This document shows positions 12,255 through 24,839 of a stretch of DNA of 64,000 nucleotides, one piece after another. The stretch is taken from NCBI GenBank assembly GCA_035222895.1, contig JAVYIG010000089.1:434001-498000 (forward strand). Direction: 5' to 3'. Each line of letters starts with the position of its first letter. Position 1 is the first letter of the stretch. A model generated the notes under the pieces. The model worked only from the letters and a program-made list of their open reading frames with translations, did no database searches and was not told where the DNA came from. The position numbers and the translations under genes were made by a program. Origin of the DNA: Strongylocentrotus droebachiensis. Lineage: Eukaryota > Echinodermata > Echinoidea > Camarodonta > Strongylocentrotidae.

Positions 12255-13295
12255 AAATATATCATATTTTTTTCATTGTACATACCTTATATTTATTTTA
12301 TGTAATCATTTTTTTTGTACAGAATTGTTTAATTGTTACTGATGTTATTTGTAATGTTGTCTTTTGTTGTAAACAGACTTTAAAACAGCCTTTCGGTTGG
12401 ATACAGGTTTTCTGTTGATAAGGTATTAAAGTAAAACAAACAAACAAAGAAATGGTTGGTCTCCTGACGGAAAAAATACAGATATTACAAGACGTATGTA
12501 AAAACTCAGTTACACTCACACACTTGTGCACTATTACACACATAAAACACACACCCACTACCACTCCCTCACTCTCTGTACAATCACTATCATCCGGCCA
12601 TTTTATCTTTCTAACTACTCCAAAACACATAAAACACTCGCGGGAACCCTTATCCATTGCATCATTGATTTTTATTTCAAAGGCATATTTACCGTGCAGC
12701 TTCTAAAGTAGTTCAACAACTTTTACACGAAAAGCTTCTTGCGATTTTTCCTAGATGAAGAAAAGCTAAATCGTTCCATGCCTTTGTATGTTAACAGTGA
12801 TTAACAAATTATCAATACAAAGACCGTTCAATAGTTGTTTCTTGTATGAGGCTTATATAGAAGTACCATGAAATTGCTGTATTTCTCTCTATTATTTATA
12901 TGATGTGCAGAAGTTGCAAAATATTCTGATTTTATCGATGAATTTTGAATGCCTTTAATAGTTTTAGACCATACATTTATTTATAATGCATATTAGTTTG
13001 CCGGTTTTTCATTTTGTTTCATAAGGCTTCAATATTCCAAAATGACCAATTTAATTTCACATGACTTCTTGAATGCATTTGCCTAATTCATCATTTGTCG
13101 AGTATTGACTGCGGATTGTCATATCGGATTTGACCGAATAATTTCATAAAATAATTACTCATCCAGGATATACTGGTTTACAACTTAGTTGTTAAAATCA
13201 CAATACATTTTTTAGTTCAAAATTGGAAAACAAAAATCTATACTGAATCTAGAAAGAGATTTGCTTTGAAAAGGCTTGAATCCATTTTCATCAGG
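12255..13295. other. Spacer downstream of gene B
   Basis: AT-rich. On the minus strand AATAAA at 12976-12981, about 320 bases after the gene B stop, is a candidate polyadenylation signal. No other gene signals were found. Confidence 0.35.
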
Positions 13296-13298
13296 CAT

Positions 13299-16200
13299 CT
13301 AGGCTCCGACGCCATTTTGTCCGCCGGCACCTGTGGTAGAAAAGGAGATAAATTTGAAAATTAGAATAGCACAAAACGATGATAAATTCAATACTCCTAC
13401 GAGGTACATCTTAAAACTTTCGTACATTACTTTGTGCAAGGCATTTTATCTACATTGCTCCTCTAAATCAGATGTGTATTGGGTACCCGGTAGGATGTGA
13501 ACCTCACTCTGGTTGGATGAGCTTGGGCGCGCACTTAATATAATATTAATAATATTTAATTTGTATATACTTAGAACAGCGATGAGCTACAATGCTCCCC
13601 AGGGAGTGGAGATTGTGTACTATATAATGTGCAGAATATTAAATGTCGTATTAGAATCCAGCTACCGGGGTAATAATCAATCTTATAAGCCCTTTGGTTA
13701 GTTCATAGTTAGTCGAGTACTATATGAGAGTGTTATTCTCAGTGAATGTATGTTTCTGCCTGTTTTTCTTCTATCGTGCCCTTCCACTTCCCTTTCCTAT
13801 CATTTTGTCTTTTGGGGTTTGTGTGGAACGAGGTGTAATTCTTAATGAATCTGTTCTTAGTTTATTTTATATATGTTTTTGCCACCTATGTCTACCAAAT
13901 CAAATGTTATCAGGGAAGCTGTCTTGACAATACCTTGTTGGTTTTTTAACAACTGTGCCCAATTTAATTCTATCACCATTTACGCCTATATCATCATGTT
14001 TACAGTTCAAGTCCACTCCAAATATAATTTGCTTTTAAATAGATGCAGCAAAACAAGAGAAACAGAGGAAAACAAATTTGAGTTAAAAGCCTTTGGCCAT
14101 TATATATTTGTGTATCATATTGCGTGCATGACATTTCACAATTTCTTTTATGAACTTTGAAGAATTTATACCATTTTTTGAATATTAACTATTCATAATC
14201 ATTGATTTGTATATAAATAGTTTATCAAAATTCACATTTTTCATGATTTAACTGAAGCAAATAACTCTGTGCATCCACATACAAACATATTACTATCAAT
14301 ATAACTTGGATGCTGGTGTGAGGAAATAAGATTCTTAGGGGGAAAATGGAAAATTTACATTATCAATATAAATTAAACAATTAGTGGATAGTGAGGCAAT
14401 GAAGTCACAGACACATGAGTGAGTTAACTATTTGACTTGTGGTTTTCAGAGTTTTTCATGTCATTAAAAGTCCATAACTTTCTTGTTAGTATTCAGACTT
14501 TGCTCAAACTTATTTTGATTGGTTTGTCTGATTTCTATGCTTCTATTAAAAGTTTGTTATTTTTGGAGTGGACTTGCCCTTTAAGTTCATGTCATTTCAA
14601 TAGAATCGAATTATACGGAACTGCCTGTTTTCTAATATTGATTGGTTTTTTAACAGCTGTGCCCAAATTACGAGCGCCAGAAGGACTATATATCACAATC
14701 AAGAAAGTAACCATTTATGCATATATCATCATGTTTAAGTTTATGTAATTTCAATTTAATTATGCGAAACTGTGCGTTTTCTAATCATTGTATTGAAAAC
14801 ATGTTTTTTGAACTAAGATGGAATTGAATTGAATAAATGGATATGAATTAAATATATGATTATGGAAACACTATCTTGGATTCTATAGCGACATAAGCAA
14901 TTATCATGAAAGACCATCTATAATGGTTTTGGAGGATATGGTTTTAAAATCTAAGAGTGTAATAGTTCACACACCCCTGTCCATTATTTGCAGGTGCCCT
15001 ACCTTTATATTGATAAGTGTCCTACTTGTAGTGTCCCCAACCTGTAAAATTCTGTCTGCGGCCCTAATTTCAGACAAAATACTACTATATACTCACCATA
15101 GCAAATGACTGATTTACCAGTACGTCTGTTACATTGGCAGTCCTGGCCGTATACCGTACAAGCTGGAACGACAAAGCAATGAACAAAGAAATGTTTGCTT
15201 AATTATCAGAAGGTATTATTTTCATGAATTATTATCATTTTTATAAAATCTTATTTTGTTTCAAATATAAGAATTTTAGAGGGCCGCCATTTACGAGGTA
15301 AAGTCATACGACAATAAGACGAATTCTATTGCTATGCTTTCATTCATGTGAGGACGTTCATGGTATCAATGGTATTACATAACGTATCAAATTTCAACCT
15401 GCTCATAAGAGTGATCAATATTGTATATTTATTTTTATATACCTCATACATAGTATCTTATTCGCTGGTTGATCAAAATTATATCACATGACAAAGAACG
15501 TCTCGATCTATCATTGTGTCAGAGGGTTTCGGCGTTCTATCAATTGACCTAAGGTCAAATGATAGAACGCCAGAACCCTGTGATAGTACGCCCATCTGCG
15601 ACTTTTGCACACACAGAGCGAAAGGGATTTAAAATGCATCCCAGCGGGCAACTCCGGAGGGAGTCACGGCGCTCACGCCATGAAATTTACGCTGAGCCAC
15701 AGTAACTGCACTACACTACTAACTGCAGTACATGTATATATTGGACTTCTGTATGTTGGATTACTTTTAGCGTTGGAAACTTGAAACTTTTGAACTTCGA
15801 AAGACTGTAAATATGTGAAAAAGACTATTGATGTTGGATATCTTTTCTAGACCTATTCACGAATCAATGAAAGGGATGAGGTATATAAAACAAATATGGA
15901 CTGCTCTGTAATCGGATGGTGGTGGAAATTATCACTCCCTCGGTGGCGTTCATACCGGCCCTTCTAAGGGCCGGTATGAACACCACCTTGGGAATGATAA
16001 TTTCCACCAGCATCCCCATGAGCAGTCAATATTTGTATACTATGAAGGTAACGTTAAATTACTGCAATATCTGCAGCCTGGATAACATGAATAATACAAT
16101 GGTAGTAACTGTGCGTCATTATGTACCCAAGTAGTCTCATCAGTATCAATGATGCATGTTGTGAGAGTCCTGCAATTATTAAAGGGAGATGGTAGTCATT

Positions 16201-18098
16201 TTCCATGTACAGTATGTCATAATTCGCTGACACCAATATTGATGAAAATACCAGAAATGGGTGTACAAGTCTAGAACACAGCGAACCCGTGGTCCCACCG
16301 AGAAATACAACCTAGTCTCTCGGAGAGTCTTCGGGTGACGAAAATGTGAGATAATGACTTTTCCATATGTAGCGATTGTTGGAAATGCAGAGCATAACAT
16401 AAGGCATGTTGGTCCTAAAAATGAAGGCTAATCCTGGTGATTGACAACACCTGTTATTGGGTAAACACTAGCCTATAATCTAGGCGGAGTGCCGAGCTTT
16501 TTTCTTTGCTGCTAGACTAACCTTAAGCAGAACGTCTGATACGGCGAGACTACTAGGTAAACACCCGAATGGTGTCGAATTCTCTGAGAGCCCACTACTA
16601 TGCGTCTTTAACAAAGCATTGCCCCTGGGTAGACAGGGATAGATATGTAAAACCATCTTGTCCATACGAGGGTGTAAGAGAGAAGACAGGATCGAGTCCA
16701 GGACCTCTCGTATGAAATTTAAGAGTTTTCCCCAATATACCACACTGCCCCAATGTGATCTATCGCTTAAATCTACAAGCACTTTAGTAGACAACTTTTT
16801 CCAAATTGATATCAATGAAATGTGAAAATGTTCATTGTTAAACAGCAATATTCACCACTTGGTTAGCATTGTCGCCTTCATGAGATCAAAATCATTAACT
16901 GAAAATATATTGATGCGATTAAGTGACATTAATAATAACATCGACCATTAAAAGGACCTGGGAACATTGTTCACATGAAAGAAAATGGTGCTAAGGTAGT
17001 GACTTCAATGCTAGATGTACATTTAAAGATAATCCGAACGTTTGAGTGAAAACAGACCAATATTACTGATAACAATTGAGAAAACTGATCTGATCTATTT
17101 GTTAATTTTCCGAACTATGTTATTATGATTTTTAGATGAATGTAGATCGTCACAAAGCAATGAATTGGCTTTATATACCATTTCAAACATGTAAGTGTTG
17201 AAAAAAATTAAAAGCTTGTTTCATGTCTTATTTTCATAGAACAACGGTTGGGAAAGTTCAAAAATTGGGTAGGAGAGTTAATTGTTAGAGGGTGTCGCAC
17301 AGAGATGCCTACAAAGAAAACCATTACTATCTTTGTGGTTTGATAATTTTTTTCAGGACTTTAAGTACAGTTACTCATTAACATTTCATACAAAAATTAT
17401 GCAGTTTTTCATCAACCTTCAACAATATTACCGGTTCACTTTAAGAGCGATACACAAAAATCACCGTAGCGCTTAAATAATTATAGAATGATAAACATAA
17501 AGTACATAGACCCATGAAAATAAGTGAATTGCATTAAATGACTGAGAGAAGAAGTTTGTTCTAAGGGATCTATTGAAAGAGGCAAGACAGGTTAATTCTC
17601 TGATGAAAAGTGTAATATTGTTCAACGTTTTCGAAGCAGCCAGCGTAAAACGATTTCCAAGAAGATGACAGTCTGGATTTGGGAATAATTAGTTTCTATT
17701 TGTTACTTGTTGAGCGAAGGTAACGAATTGCTGAATATATTTGGAGGGTCTCATTAAGATTTAGGTGCCATTACATCAAATAAAAAAAGCTCTAGAGCAA
17801 GTCTTAAAATTCAGAAATGCTTTTCAATATTGCTCTATTTAAATACAAACATGTTCGAAGTTATAGTATCCGTCTGTTGAATCAGTAAAACATCTCGTTA
17901 TTCATTCTATAACTAACCTTTGTATTTCCTCATGCGACTCCCCCTCTTCTCCGCATACAACATGTCGGTGATCACAGGATCACGTTTCATAAACTCGAGG
18001 TCGAAATCCGTGTCGTCGTCTTCGTCAAGGAAAGCACTTACTGCGATCACGGCCACGGCGACCACAAGGTACAAGGTGATGACAGATTTCGAAGCCAT
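13299..18098 (-). CDS. Secreted 4-cysteine peptide precursor (gene B)
   Basis: Three coding exons on the minus strand: 18098-17918 (60 codons plus 1 nt), 15162-15097 (66 nt) and 13330-13299. All junctions are GT-AG and phase 1: acceptor CTCCCTCAG directly before AATGG, donors GTTAGT and GTGAGT, acceptors GTTCCAG and TACCACAG. The predicted precursor is 92 residues. It has a signal peptide (1 to about 22), an acidic propiece (FLDEDDDTDFD), a dibasic KR at 38-39, and a second KR at 51-52 followed by a basic stretch (GSRMRKYK). Cysteines are at 62, 69, 71 and 81, with motif GQDCQCNRRTGKS. The tail exon encodes GAGGQNGVGA and a stop. Mature charge is about +6. The upstream in-frame ATG at 18137 would put residues before the signal peptide and lies upstream of the acceptor, so it was rejected. 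A second dibasic site could release a short spacer peptide. The family is not recognised; an antimicrobial or signalling role is inference. Confidence 0.82.
13475..13690 (+). repeat. SINE fragment in gene B intron
   Basis: Shares GGGTACCCGGTAGGATG, CAGGGAGTGGAGATTGTG and CCGGGGTAATAAT with the SINE at 11894-12250, but lacks the tRNA head. It lies in the last intron of gene B. Confidence 0.65.
13930..14760. repeat. Diverged direct repeat in gene B intron
   Basis: Segments near 13938-14005 and 14640-14735 share TTGGTTTTTTAACA(A/G)CTGTG and CATATATCATCATGTTTA-type sequence. Part of the second copy (GAAGGACTATATATCACAA) recurs near 21073. This is a dispersed repeat of unknown class. Confidence 0.45.
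15519..15584. repeat. Hairpin in gene B intron
   Basis: TCAGAGGGTTTCGGCGTTCT is matched by the near-complement AGAACGCCAGAACCCTGTGA around the centre GACCTAAGGTC. It may be a small fold-back element or its remnant. Confidence 0.65.
15885..16045. repeat. Long hairpin with about 80-bp arms in gene B intron
   Basis: The left arm includes GGTGGAAATTATCACTCCCT and CATACCGGCCCTT; the right arm carries the matching complements (AAGGGCCGGTATGAAC, GATAATTTCCACCAGC). The outer parts continue imperfectly to GGACTGCTC / GAGCAGTC. It is a probable MITE. A short open frame crosses it but is not a gene. Confidence 0.7.
16050..17910. other. Gene B intron, no further features
   Basis: AT-rich intron sequence between the cysteine exon and the signal/propeptide exon. 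A 122-codon minus-strand open frame at 16480-16848 has no recognisable domain, signal peptide or splice context and is left unassigned. Confidence 0.35.
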
Positions 18099-19064
18099 TC
18101 TGAGGGAGAAAAAGTCAACGTCGAATACAACCTTCAATATGATTATTCAAAGTCACGCATGCACTAATAAAATGACAATAATAAAAAAATGAATGATGTT
18201 GATAATAATAACGATGATGATGATAATAATGATAATAACGATTACAATGATGATGATGATTATAATTAAACAAATAGTAATGATACTAATAGCGACATAT
18301 GGCGGCCTTATCCATCCCATGGATGCCTACAACGTATTTTGCTTTTGCCAACTACCCTAAAGCCCTGAAAGCATCAAAAACACATAACATTCCTACTAGG
18401 CTGCCATTTTATACACTTAGGTGGAGATTTGCAAATGTATATCAATGTCTTGCGAACCGTGAAACCATGTTACCCACAGTCGGGTGACGCATAATAAGAA
18501 GTGCACGACGCCTCCACGTAATACCAACATATTTTTTTCTCTCTGATTATTGTCAGATACCCCATTATTTCATTTAAAAAAGCGATTCCCTTTAAGAATT
18601 CTACATTATTAAACAAATTCTGCTAGTTTAAATTTTAACATAGGCTTCTATGATTATTGCCCCTTTGGAAATCTAACAAAACAGATTAGAGTTCAGAATA
18701 AGGTTTGTAAAGGCAATGAACATGATGAATGTTTTAAAAAGAGCACATCGAAATATTGCACTATTAAAAGTCAAATTCCAAATGCCGTGAGATGAAAAGA
18801 TCGAAAAGGGGCCATTCTCGATGATATCACATCTAAAACAAATTTACATAGAATATATTCTTATATCGAAGTATCTACAAACTGATTTCACCATGCATTC
18901 GGCAATTATCTTTGATATCTCAAATTTTGGTCACAATGCAACTAATTTTTGTATATTTCGCATTCTATTTCGTATTCTTTGTTTCCTTTATTGAAAAGTC
19001 TACATTTGTTTCCACTCCATTATAAAACACAAAGCTACGTGCACACCCACCATTCGCTTCATAC

Positions 19065-19255
19065 ACATACACACATGCACGCTCGCGCGCACAAAATATA
19101 AACTCACACATCACACTTACAAACTCATAAAGAAAGATCGTTTAAACACATTTTCATTTAAAATTTTACCTCAAAGATTTATATTTTGAGGCCGCCATCT
19201 TAGTAAAGCATCGCTCCGGTCTTCTGCACTTTTTCCACAGATAGTTCGGATAATA
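19065..19255 (+). repeat. Dispersed SINE-body repeat in gene B first intron
   Basis: Shares CACAAACTCATA-type sequence, ACACATTTTCATT, GGCCGCCAT and TTTCACAGATAGTTC-type sequence with 46560-46755. There the same body follows a tRNA-like head, so this is a headless copy of that SINE. Confidence 0.6.
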
Positions 19256-19669
19256 CTTTTACTTTATAATAATATGTTATAGAAATATTAAGTTATGTTC
19301 TTATGTGTATATATGTAAACAACAAAAATTGACATGAAATTATTATTGATTGTATACTTTGTATTATTCCTTACGTTTATATGTTCTTTGTTCTTCAGTT
19401 TTATATATTTGGAAAAAACAGAAATCAAATCAAATCAACAATGTCAAACATTCGTTAAGCTCCCAATTAATGATCTATATGCGGCGTGATTCTGTATCTC
19501 GATCGCCCCCTCCCCCAGTCCCTGGTCACTAAACGAGCTCAAAAGTGTCAGCAAAATATAAAGTATGAAGGTCTTGGATAAAAATGTCCGAAGAAAAAAA
19601 ATAGCTTCTACTAAAAAAGTTTAGAATTCTTAAAACTGAATATAAAATTCAATATAAAGTTGAGCTTAC

Positions 19670-19762
19670 CTTATATTGAAACGACGTTTTAATAGACAGG
19701 AGACACACAATTGCAAGACAGGAAACAACCACTCTGATGCTTGGTATCACTGATTAATGGTA
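19670..19762 (-). other. Gene B untranslated first exon
   Basis: On the minus strand this runs from about 30 bases after the TATA box to the donor CAATATAAG/GTAAGCTC (exon end 19670). The following intron of about 1.57 kb ends at the acceptor next to the start codon at 18098. The 5' end is inferred from TATA spacing. Confidence 0.55.
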
Positions 19763-19788
19763 TCGTGGCAAACTTCTGATTACGTCGG

Positions 19789-19796
19789 TATTTATA
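19789..19796 (-). promoter_or_regulatory. TATA box of gene B
   Basis: Minus-strand TATAAATA. The identical octamer serves genes D and D', each followed by a short untranslated exon with a GT donor. Confidence 0.65.
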
Positions 19797-19799
19797 GAT

Positions 19800-20640
19800 A
19801 TCCATTCCTTTTTTCTTTAGATATTATGCAACGGTATTAAAAAGGAGCTGTCAAGGTTTTGTGATCTTCACTGGTCTCTCAATGTGTTAATCTCCTCTCG
19901 ATTTTTTAATATACTTTTTGGTTTCACGGGTGTCAAGTTTTGTATATATTAATGCGTCTTCTCCTAAGAGTAATAAATTATCACTTCACCCTCCTCTCTC
20001 TTGATCTCATTCTCTCTCTTTCTCCTTTTCTTGTTCTTTTTCTTTCCGAGGCTTTCTGCTCACCTCTCTCTTCCAGTCTCTTTCATTGCTTCTCTATCCC
20101 TTTTCTGTGTTTAGATGATAATTACACGTGCATGACACAAAACCGTCCGCATATAAACATTCTCTTGCAATGCTCTTTCCTGCCTCTTTTTTGTTCACTG
20201 TCTTCACTTTGGTTCTTTGTCCATTTTTTTAATGTTAAAGGTATTGCAAAGTTTTGGGCTATTCTGAAAATTGGTTGGATTGTGATTCTTTAAATGTATC
20301 GGTGCTCCCGATAACTTTCAAATAGCGCCTACGGCCATACAATGGTAGCTGCTATCAAGAAAATCTCGGAATATGCATTTCTGATATATAATTTCCAAAC
20401 GGGAATAGAAAAATCGGTCGACTTTATTGAAGAGACATTGTTTTAAAGCTAAAGTAAATCAACCTTGAAAGGGAGCAACACAACATAAAGAGTTTATTAT
20501 TGACAATTTCATCACTTTAGACTCGATATCAACCGCGCCAACGAACATTGAATAATGTAGGATCGCATATGCTTCCAATATGTTCATTTGAACCAAATTC
20601 CTGACCCCATACCAAAACATTGTATTACATTTAATCTCTT
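19800..20640. other. Spacer, no gene seen
   Basis: Partly pyrimidine-rich around 19985-20110. The open frame here is leucine/serine-rich and low in complexity. Confidence 0.4.
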
Positions 20641-20699
20641 TTGTCTCCATCTCTCTCTGTCTCTTATACTTCAGTTCTATAATAATTATACTTCTAATT

Positions 20700-20726
20700 T
20701 TCTCCCACGTACCCCTTCTCTCTCTC

Positions 20727-20774
<48 letters not shown>

Positions 20775-20782
20775 TCTCTGCT
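20700..20782. repeat. (CT)n microsatellite
   Basis: Nearly uninterrupted CT dinucleotides. Long open frames on both strands here are repeat translations. Confidence 0.95.
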
Positions 20783-21404
20783 CAGATTGTATCGGCTTTG
20801 TCTTTCTTTAAATATCACGACTATGATTACCAAGTCAACCTTAAGAGCTTATAGGCAAGGTCATTGCCTTGCCTTTAAACGCCAATTTCCAATAAAGCAG
20901 GGACTTCTGGGATCAATTTCGTTACGAAGAAGCAGTTGAAGATTTAAGCATCACCAATCCATAAATTTCATGAAGTTATTGGCCCGTATATGACACGTAC
21001 GCCAGGAACATGCTCATTTACAGATCTGTAAATATATCACGCACGTTCTAGAACACTGAACATACGAGCGAAGGACTATATATCACAACCAAGAAATGCT
21101 CCCCAATGTCCTTATTAAAAATATTAGATGTGGGTGTTGGTGCGCAATACGATTTGATATAAACCACCAGAATGAAAAATAAAGACTCTCTGCTATCATT
21201 TTGATGTTAGTATTCATAACTCATTGTTTTAAAATAATGTTTCATGGATTATTGCTTATTGTTGTTACATTAATGTCAACTGAGCAGATTAATATTTTCA
21301 GAGCTGTTTAAAGGGAGAAAACCATTATTTCAAATCCAAAAGTATGATATAAATAAAAAATGCTTCATATCAACAACTACTACTTCCACGTTTTCTTATG
21401 TTAC

Positions 21405-21414
21405 AACAACAACA

Positions 21415-21454
<40 letters not shown>

Positions 21455-21486
21455 ATAATAATAGCTAGTTCTTATATAGCGCTATA

Positions 21487-21518
<32 letters not shown>

Positions 21519-21650
21519 ATAATAATAATAATAATAATAATACTACTACTACTTCTACTACTACTACTACTACTTCTAATATTACTACTACTACTACCAC
21601 TACTACTACTACTACTACTACTTCTACTACTACTACTACTACTGCTGCTG

Positions 21651-21695
<45 letters not shown>

Positions 21696-21704
21696 GTACT
21701 ACTT

Positions 21705-21749
<45 letters not shown>

Positions 21750-21856
21750 ATACCACTTCTACTACTACTACTACTACTACTACTAGTAGTAGTACTACTA
21801 CTACTTCTTCTAATACCACTTCTACTACTACTACTACTACTCCTACTACTACTACT
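21405..21856. repeat. (ACT)n microsatellite
   Basis: About 450 bases of ACT/TAC trinucleotides with minor AAT, GCT and TTC variants. It resumes at 22750-22771 after an inserted element. The frames reading as poly-threonine or poly-valine are not genes. Confidence 0.95.
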
Positions 21857-22750
21857 AGACTGTAAACAATAATTTGTTCATTGGTAATTTTTTCCATGTA
21901 CAATTTACTTGAAAACATTAGTTTTGCCACTTACGCTCTAAATTTAAGTCTTGCTAACCCAAACTTTCAATTTAGTAGAACAAACGTGGAATATTTAAGT
22001 AAAATCAAATACATAAAAACTTTAAGTAATTTCAGCTTGTATTAATTTAGTAATTTTAAAATCAGAAATTATACGTATTACTCAAACAATTTATGTTGAT
22101 TATTCTTATCTTTTTAAAGTAAGGACCGATGCAGTGCGTAATAGAAATATTTACATAATTTATGAATATTCATTAAGACCAAATTAAACTCTTTTTTAAA
22201 TAAAACAATTCTTTTTTGTGGTTGAATGCAAATTTAAGGACTTTAAAACATTTAATAATTCATCTAACATGGCTAAGCAAACACAAGAGAATTTTTAATT
22301 GTTACCCAGTTCAAAACAAATCAAAACTTGATATTTCAGGAAATTGTCAACCAATTTTCCTTTTAAGATGCTACGATCAAGTATATATAAAATTTGGAGC
22401 CTTTAAATATGTGTCGAATTGAAGCGTATGTAAATCTTAAATAGAAGTAGTGTTAGTGATTAATCTTAAATAGAAGTAGTGAATGATTAGTGGATGTTAC
22501 TTGTTAGATTAGATGGGAGCAAATCGTGCAATATGTAATCCTATCATTGCTTTTTTTTAATTATCTAAAATGATTACAATACTTAAATTATTTACGTTAA
22601 TGTAACTCGATTTAACTGAGTAAAAATTTATTCAGCAAAATAAGTAAACTCTACTTAAGATGCCGTAGGTAATATTTACTTAATAAAAATAAGGCAATTC
22701 TTTTCCTCAATTTTATTGAGTTATTTCGACTATTATTTTTTTACAGTGTA
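21857..22750. mobile_element. Element splitting the ACT microsatellite
   Basis: The left end reads GACTGTAAACAATAAT; the right end, read inward on the other strand, is TACACTGTAAAAAAATAATA, an imperfect terminal inverted repeat. Trinucleotide repeat lies directly on both sides, and TACTA is a possible duplicated target. The AT-rich interior of about 890 bases has no credible protein, so it is a non-autonomous element. Confidence 0.55.
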
Positions 22751-23690
22751 CTACTACTACTGCTGCTGCTACTTTTAATAATTTTATGTATATAGGATAC
22801 TATGTGCTATTCCTTAATATATCGACAATTTTTCAAGAATTCTAGAGGTTTGTTTTCAAATGATAAAAAGAAAAAGAAGTCAAGTGAACTAATATTTCTC
22901 AGAAATGCAGGAAGTTTGTTCCATAGGCGTGTGGCAGCAGATTAAAAAAAATGAAGCCGGTCTGCTCTCGGGACTTTGGAATGAGAAGAGAGAGGGAGCT
23001 ATCGTAGATCAAAGTGAATAGTGATGTTCTCTGTTGCTGAAAAGGTAAGGAGATGTATTGATAGAGCGTGGATGAAATAGCTTTAAAATGTGAACAGGTA
23101 TCTGGTATTGAATTCTGGCAGTATTGACCGGACGCCAGAGTAATTCATTCAACAATGGGGTAGCAATAAATTTTGGCTTTCCATCTCGAATTGAATCATT
23201 TGAAAAGTAAGGATAATTGATGTACAATAATACAAATAAATATTAAGAATATAATGAATATAAACTCCGTGCCTAACACTAATGACCAATAGAAAGTATC
23301 GCTACTAGCTTTTTAGAAATTACTTCAGTTTTGTAGGAATTGATTAATTTTATTTAGAATACCATATATTGAAGTATGAAAAAACTCACTTCGGTTGAAC
23401 AATTTTTTTTCCTTATTTTCAAAGTCTGAAACGGTATCATATATCTCTGTTTGTTTTTGCTTGCTTTTTCTCTGTCCAGAATATCTTCCTTGGAAAAATG
23501 TGGAAATATAAATCTATAGCGTGCAAGGGCAAAAGAGTTTTATTGCAATATTATAAACTTATAAGATCATCCATGACGGTTTGAACCCACAAGGCACAAG
23601 CACTTGTTTTTCACTTCTATTACCACTCAGTTAACGCGTGGCAATCCCTACAATTTGTTCGTAAGGAGTAGCAGACTAAATGTGAGACAA
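22751..23690. other. Spacer, no gene seen
   Basis: AT-rich with a moderately GC-richer part at about 22910-23170 that may be an old repeat. A tRNA-like stretch near 23570-23645 (minus) may be a decayed SINE head. Confidence 0.35.
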
Positions 23691-23697
23691 AGAATCG

Positions 23698-23816
23698 TCA
23701 GTAGGGACTTTTAGATTTGCGTGGACTGATACATGTGACGTCCATTCAAGGCAGTGCATTAAAAGGACGTCGATCGTAGCAATCCACGTTGTATTCGTGC
23801 AAATCTAAAAGTCCCT
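23698..23816. mobile_element. Fold-back MITE, about 118 bp
   Basis: TAGGGACTTTTAGATTTGC at the left is exactly complementary to GCAAATCTAAAAGTCCCTA at the right. The inner parts pair less perfectly (GTGGACTG / CAATCCAC; GACGTCC / GGACGTC). Confidence 0.75.
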
Positions 23817-23954
23817 AATGTCATAGTGGTCAACGACAGGGGTTAGGAAACCGTTGGACAAGTTTGGGTTTGCTTTACACTAGGTTCACCCATAGAAATA
23901 TTGACATATTCCGCCTCATACCCCAACACACAAAGTATAAACTTAAATATTCAG

Positions 23955-23967
23955 CTAGAGAGAGTGG

Positions 23968-24021
<54 letters not shown>

Positions 24022-24047
24022 AAGAGAGTGAGGGGAGGGAGAGTGAA

Positions 24048-24083
<36 letters not shown>

Positions 24084-24095
24084 GGGGGGTAGGGA
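23955..24095. repeat. (GA)n tract ending in poly-G
   Basis: GAGA repeats with minor interruptions followed by about 18 G residues. Open frames here are repeat translations. Confidence 0.95.
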
Positions 24096-24269
24096 GATAG
24101 AAAGAAGAATAAAGGTCGATCTAAAAACTCGACTGCAGAATGGTCTGCATTTTCCCAATAGATCGGGTCATAAGGCAATAATGTCTAGGTCTAGCTCCTC
24201 TAAGAGTAATAATAATTCATCTCGAGCAATGAGAAGATAATAACTCAATACATTCGACATGACAGTATG

Positions 24270-24342
24270 CTTTTTCGTTCCTTCTCAAAATCATCAATTC
24301 ATGTAAGAGGTAACCCTTACACGAATTAATGATTTTGATGTC
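24270..24342. repeat. Short hairpin
   Basis: CAAAATCATCAATTCATGTAAG pairs imperfectly with CTTACACGAATTAATGATTTTG across a short loop. No function is assigned. Confidence 0.55.
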
Positions 24343-24639
24343 CAATGCCCATTTTCTCAGCATTTGTAGACGCCTCTTTTTGCCGAACTGGCAAATGTCA
24401 ACACCGCCACCTACAGCCCAAAACAGCCAAATCCTGGTCACTGCTCTGTGATATCCCGTATAGTTCTCCTGTTTTTATAAGGTATCATTTATATTCAGTA
24501 GGTTTAGTTAATTAGTTTGGTTATTTTGTTTACATGTCTGACAGGAAAGCTTATATTTGTACACAACTGTAAGTAAGCAACCAGGGAACATACGAGGGAC
24601 TTAATACTAAGGGTTAATGCCTCACCAGCGGGCAATATC

Positions 24640-24716
24640 GCATCGATCTGTTTTCGAACCCGGGAACTCCCTGTTTAATACGAGACCGCTGCTCTACCAC
24701 TGAGCAATTCAATCTA
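24640..24716 (-). repeat. tRNA-like SINE head
   Basis: On the minus strand, box A-like TTGCTCAGTGGTAGAGCAG and box B-like GGTTCGAAAAC are correctly ordered. The acceptor stem is not preserved. Confidence 0.5.
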
Positions 24717-24839
24717 TAAGATACATCTCCTGATCCACAGACCTCAATTCGACCGGCCCTCAAGCCAAAATATCAAACAACCCGTGGGGAAAACCCCCCA
24801 AATCTGCTTTCTTTGCAATGACGAACCTTCGTCATTGCC

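Noticed and set aside
16480..16848. 122-codon minus-strand open frame
   Set aside because: No signal peptide, domain, composition bias or exon signals; it lies within the intron of gene B.
21398..21930. 150-codon frames of poly-threonine and poly-valine on both strands
   Set aside because: They are translations of the ACT microsatellite; frames stay open on both strands because the repeat contains no stop in those phases.
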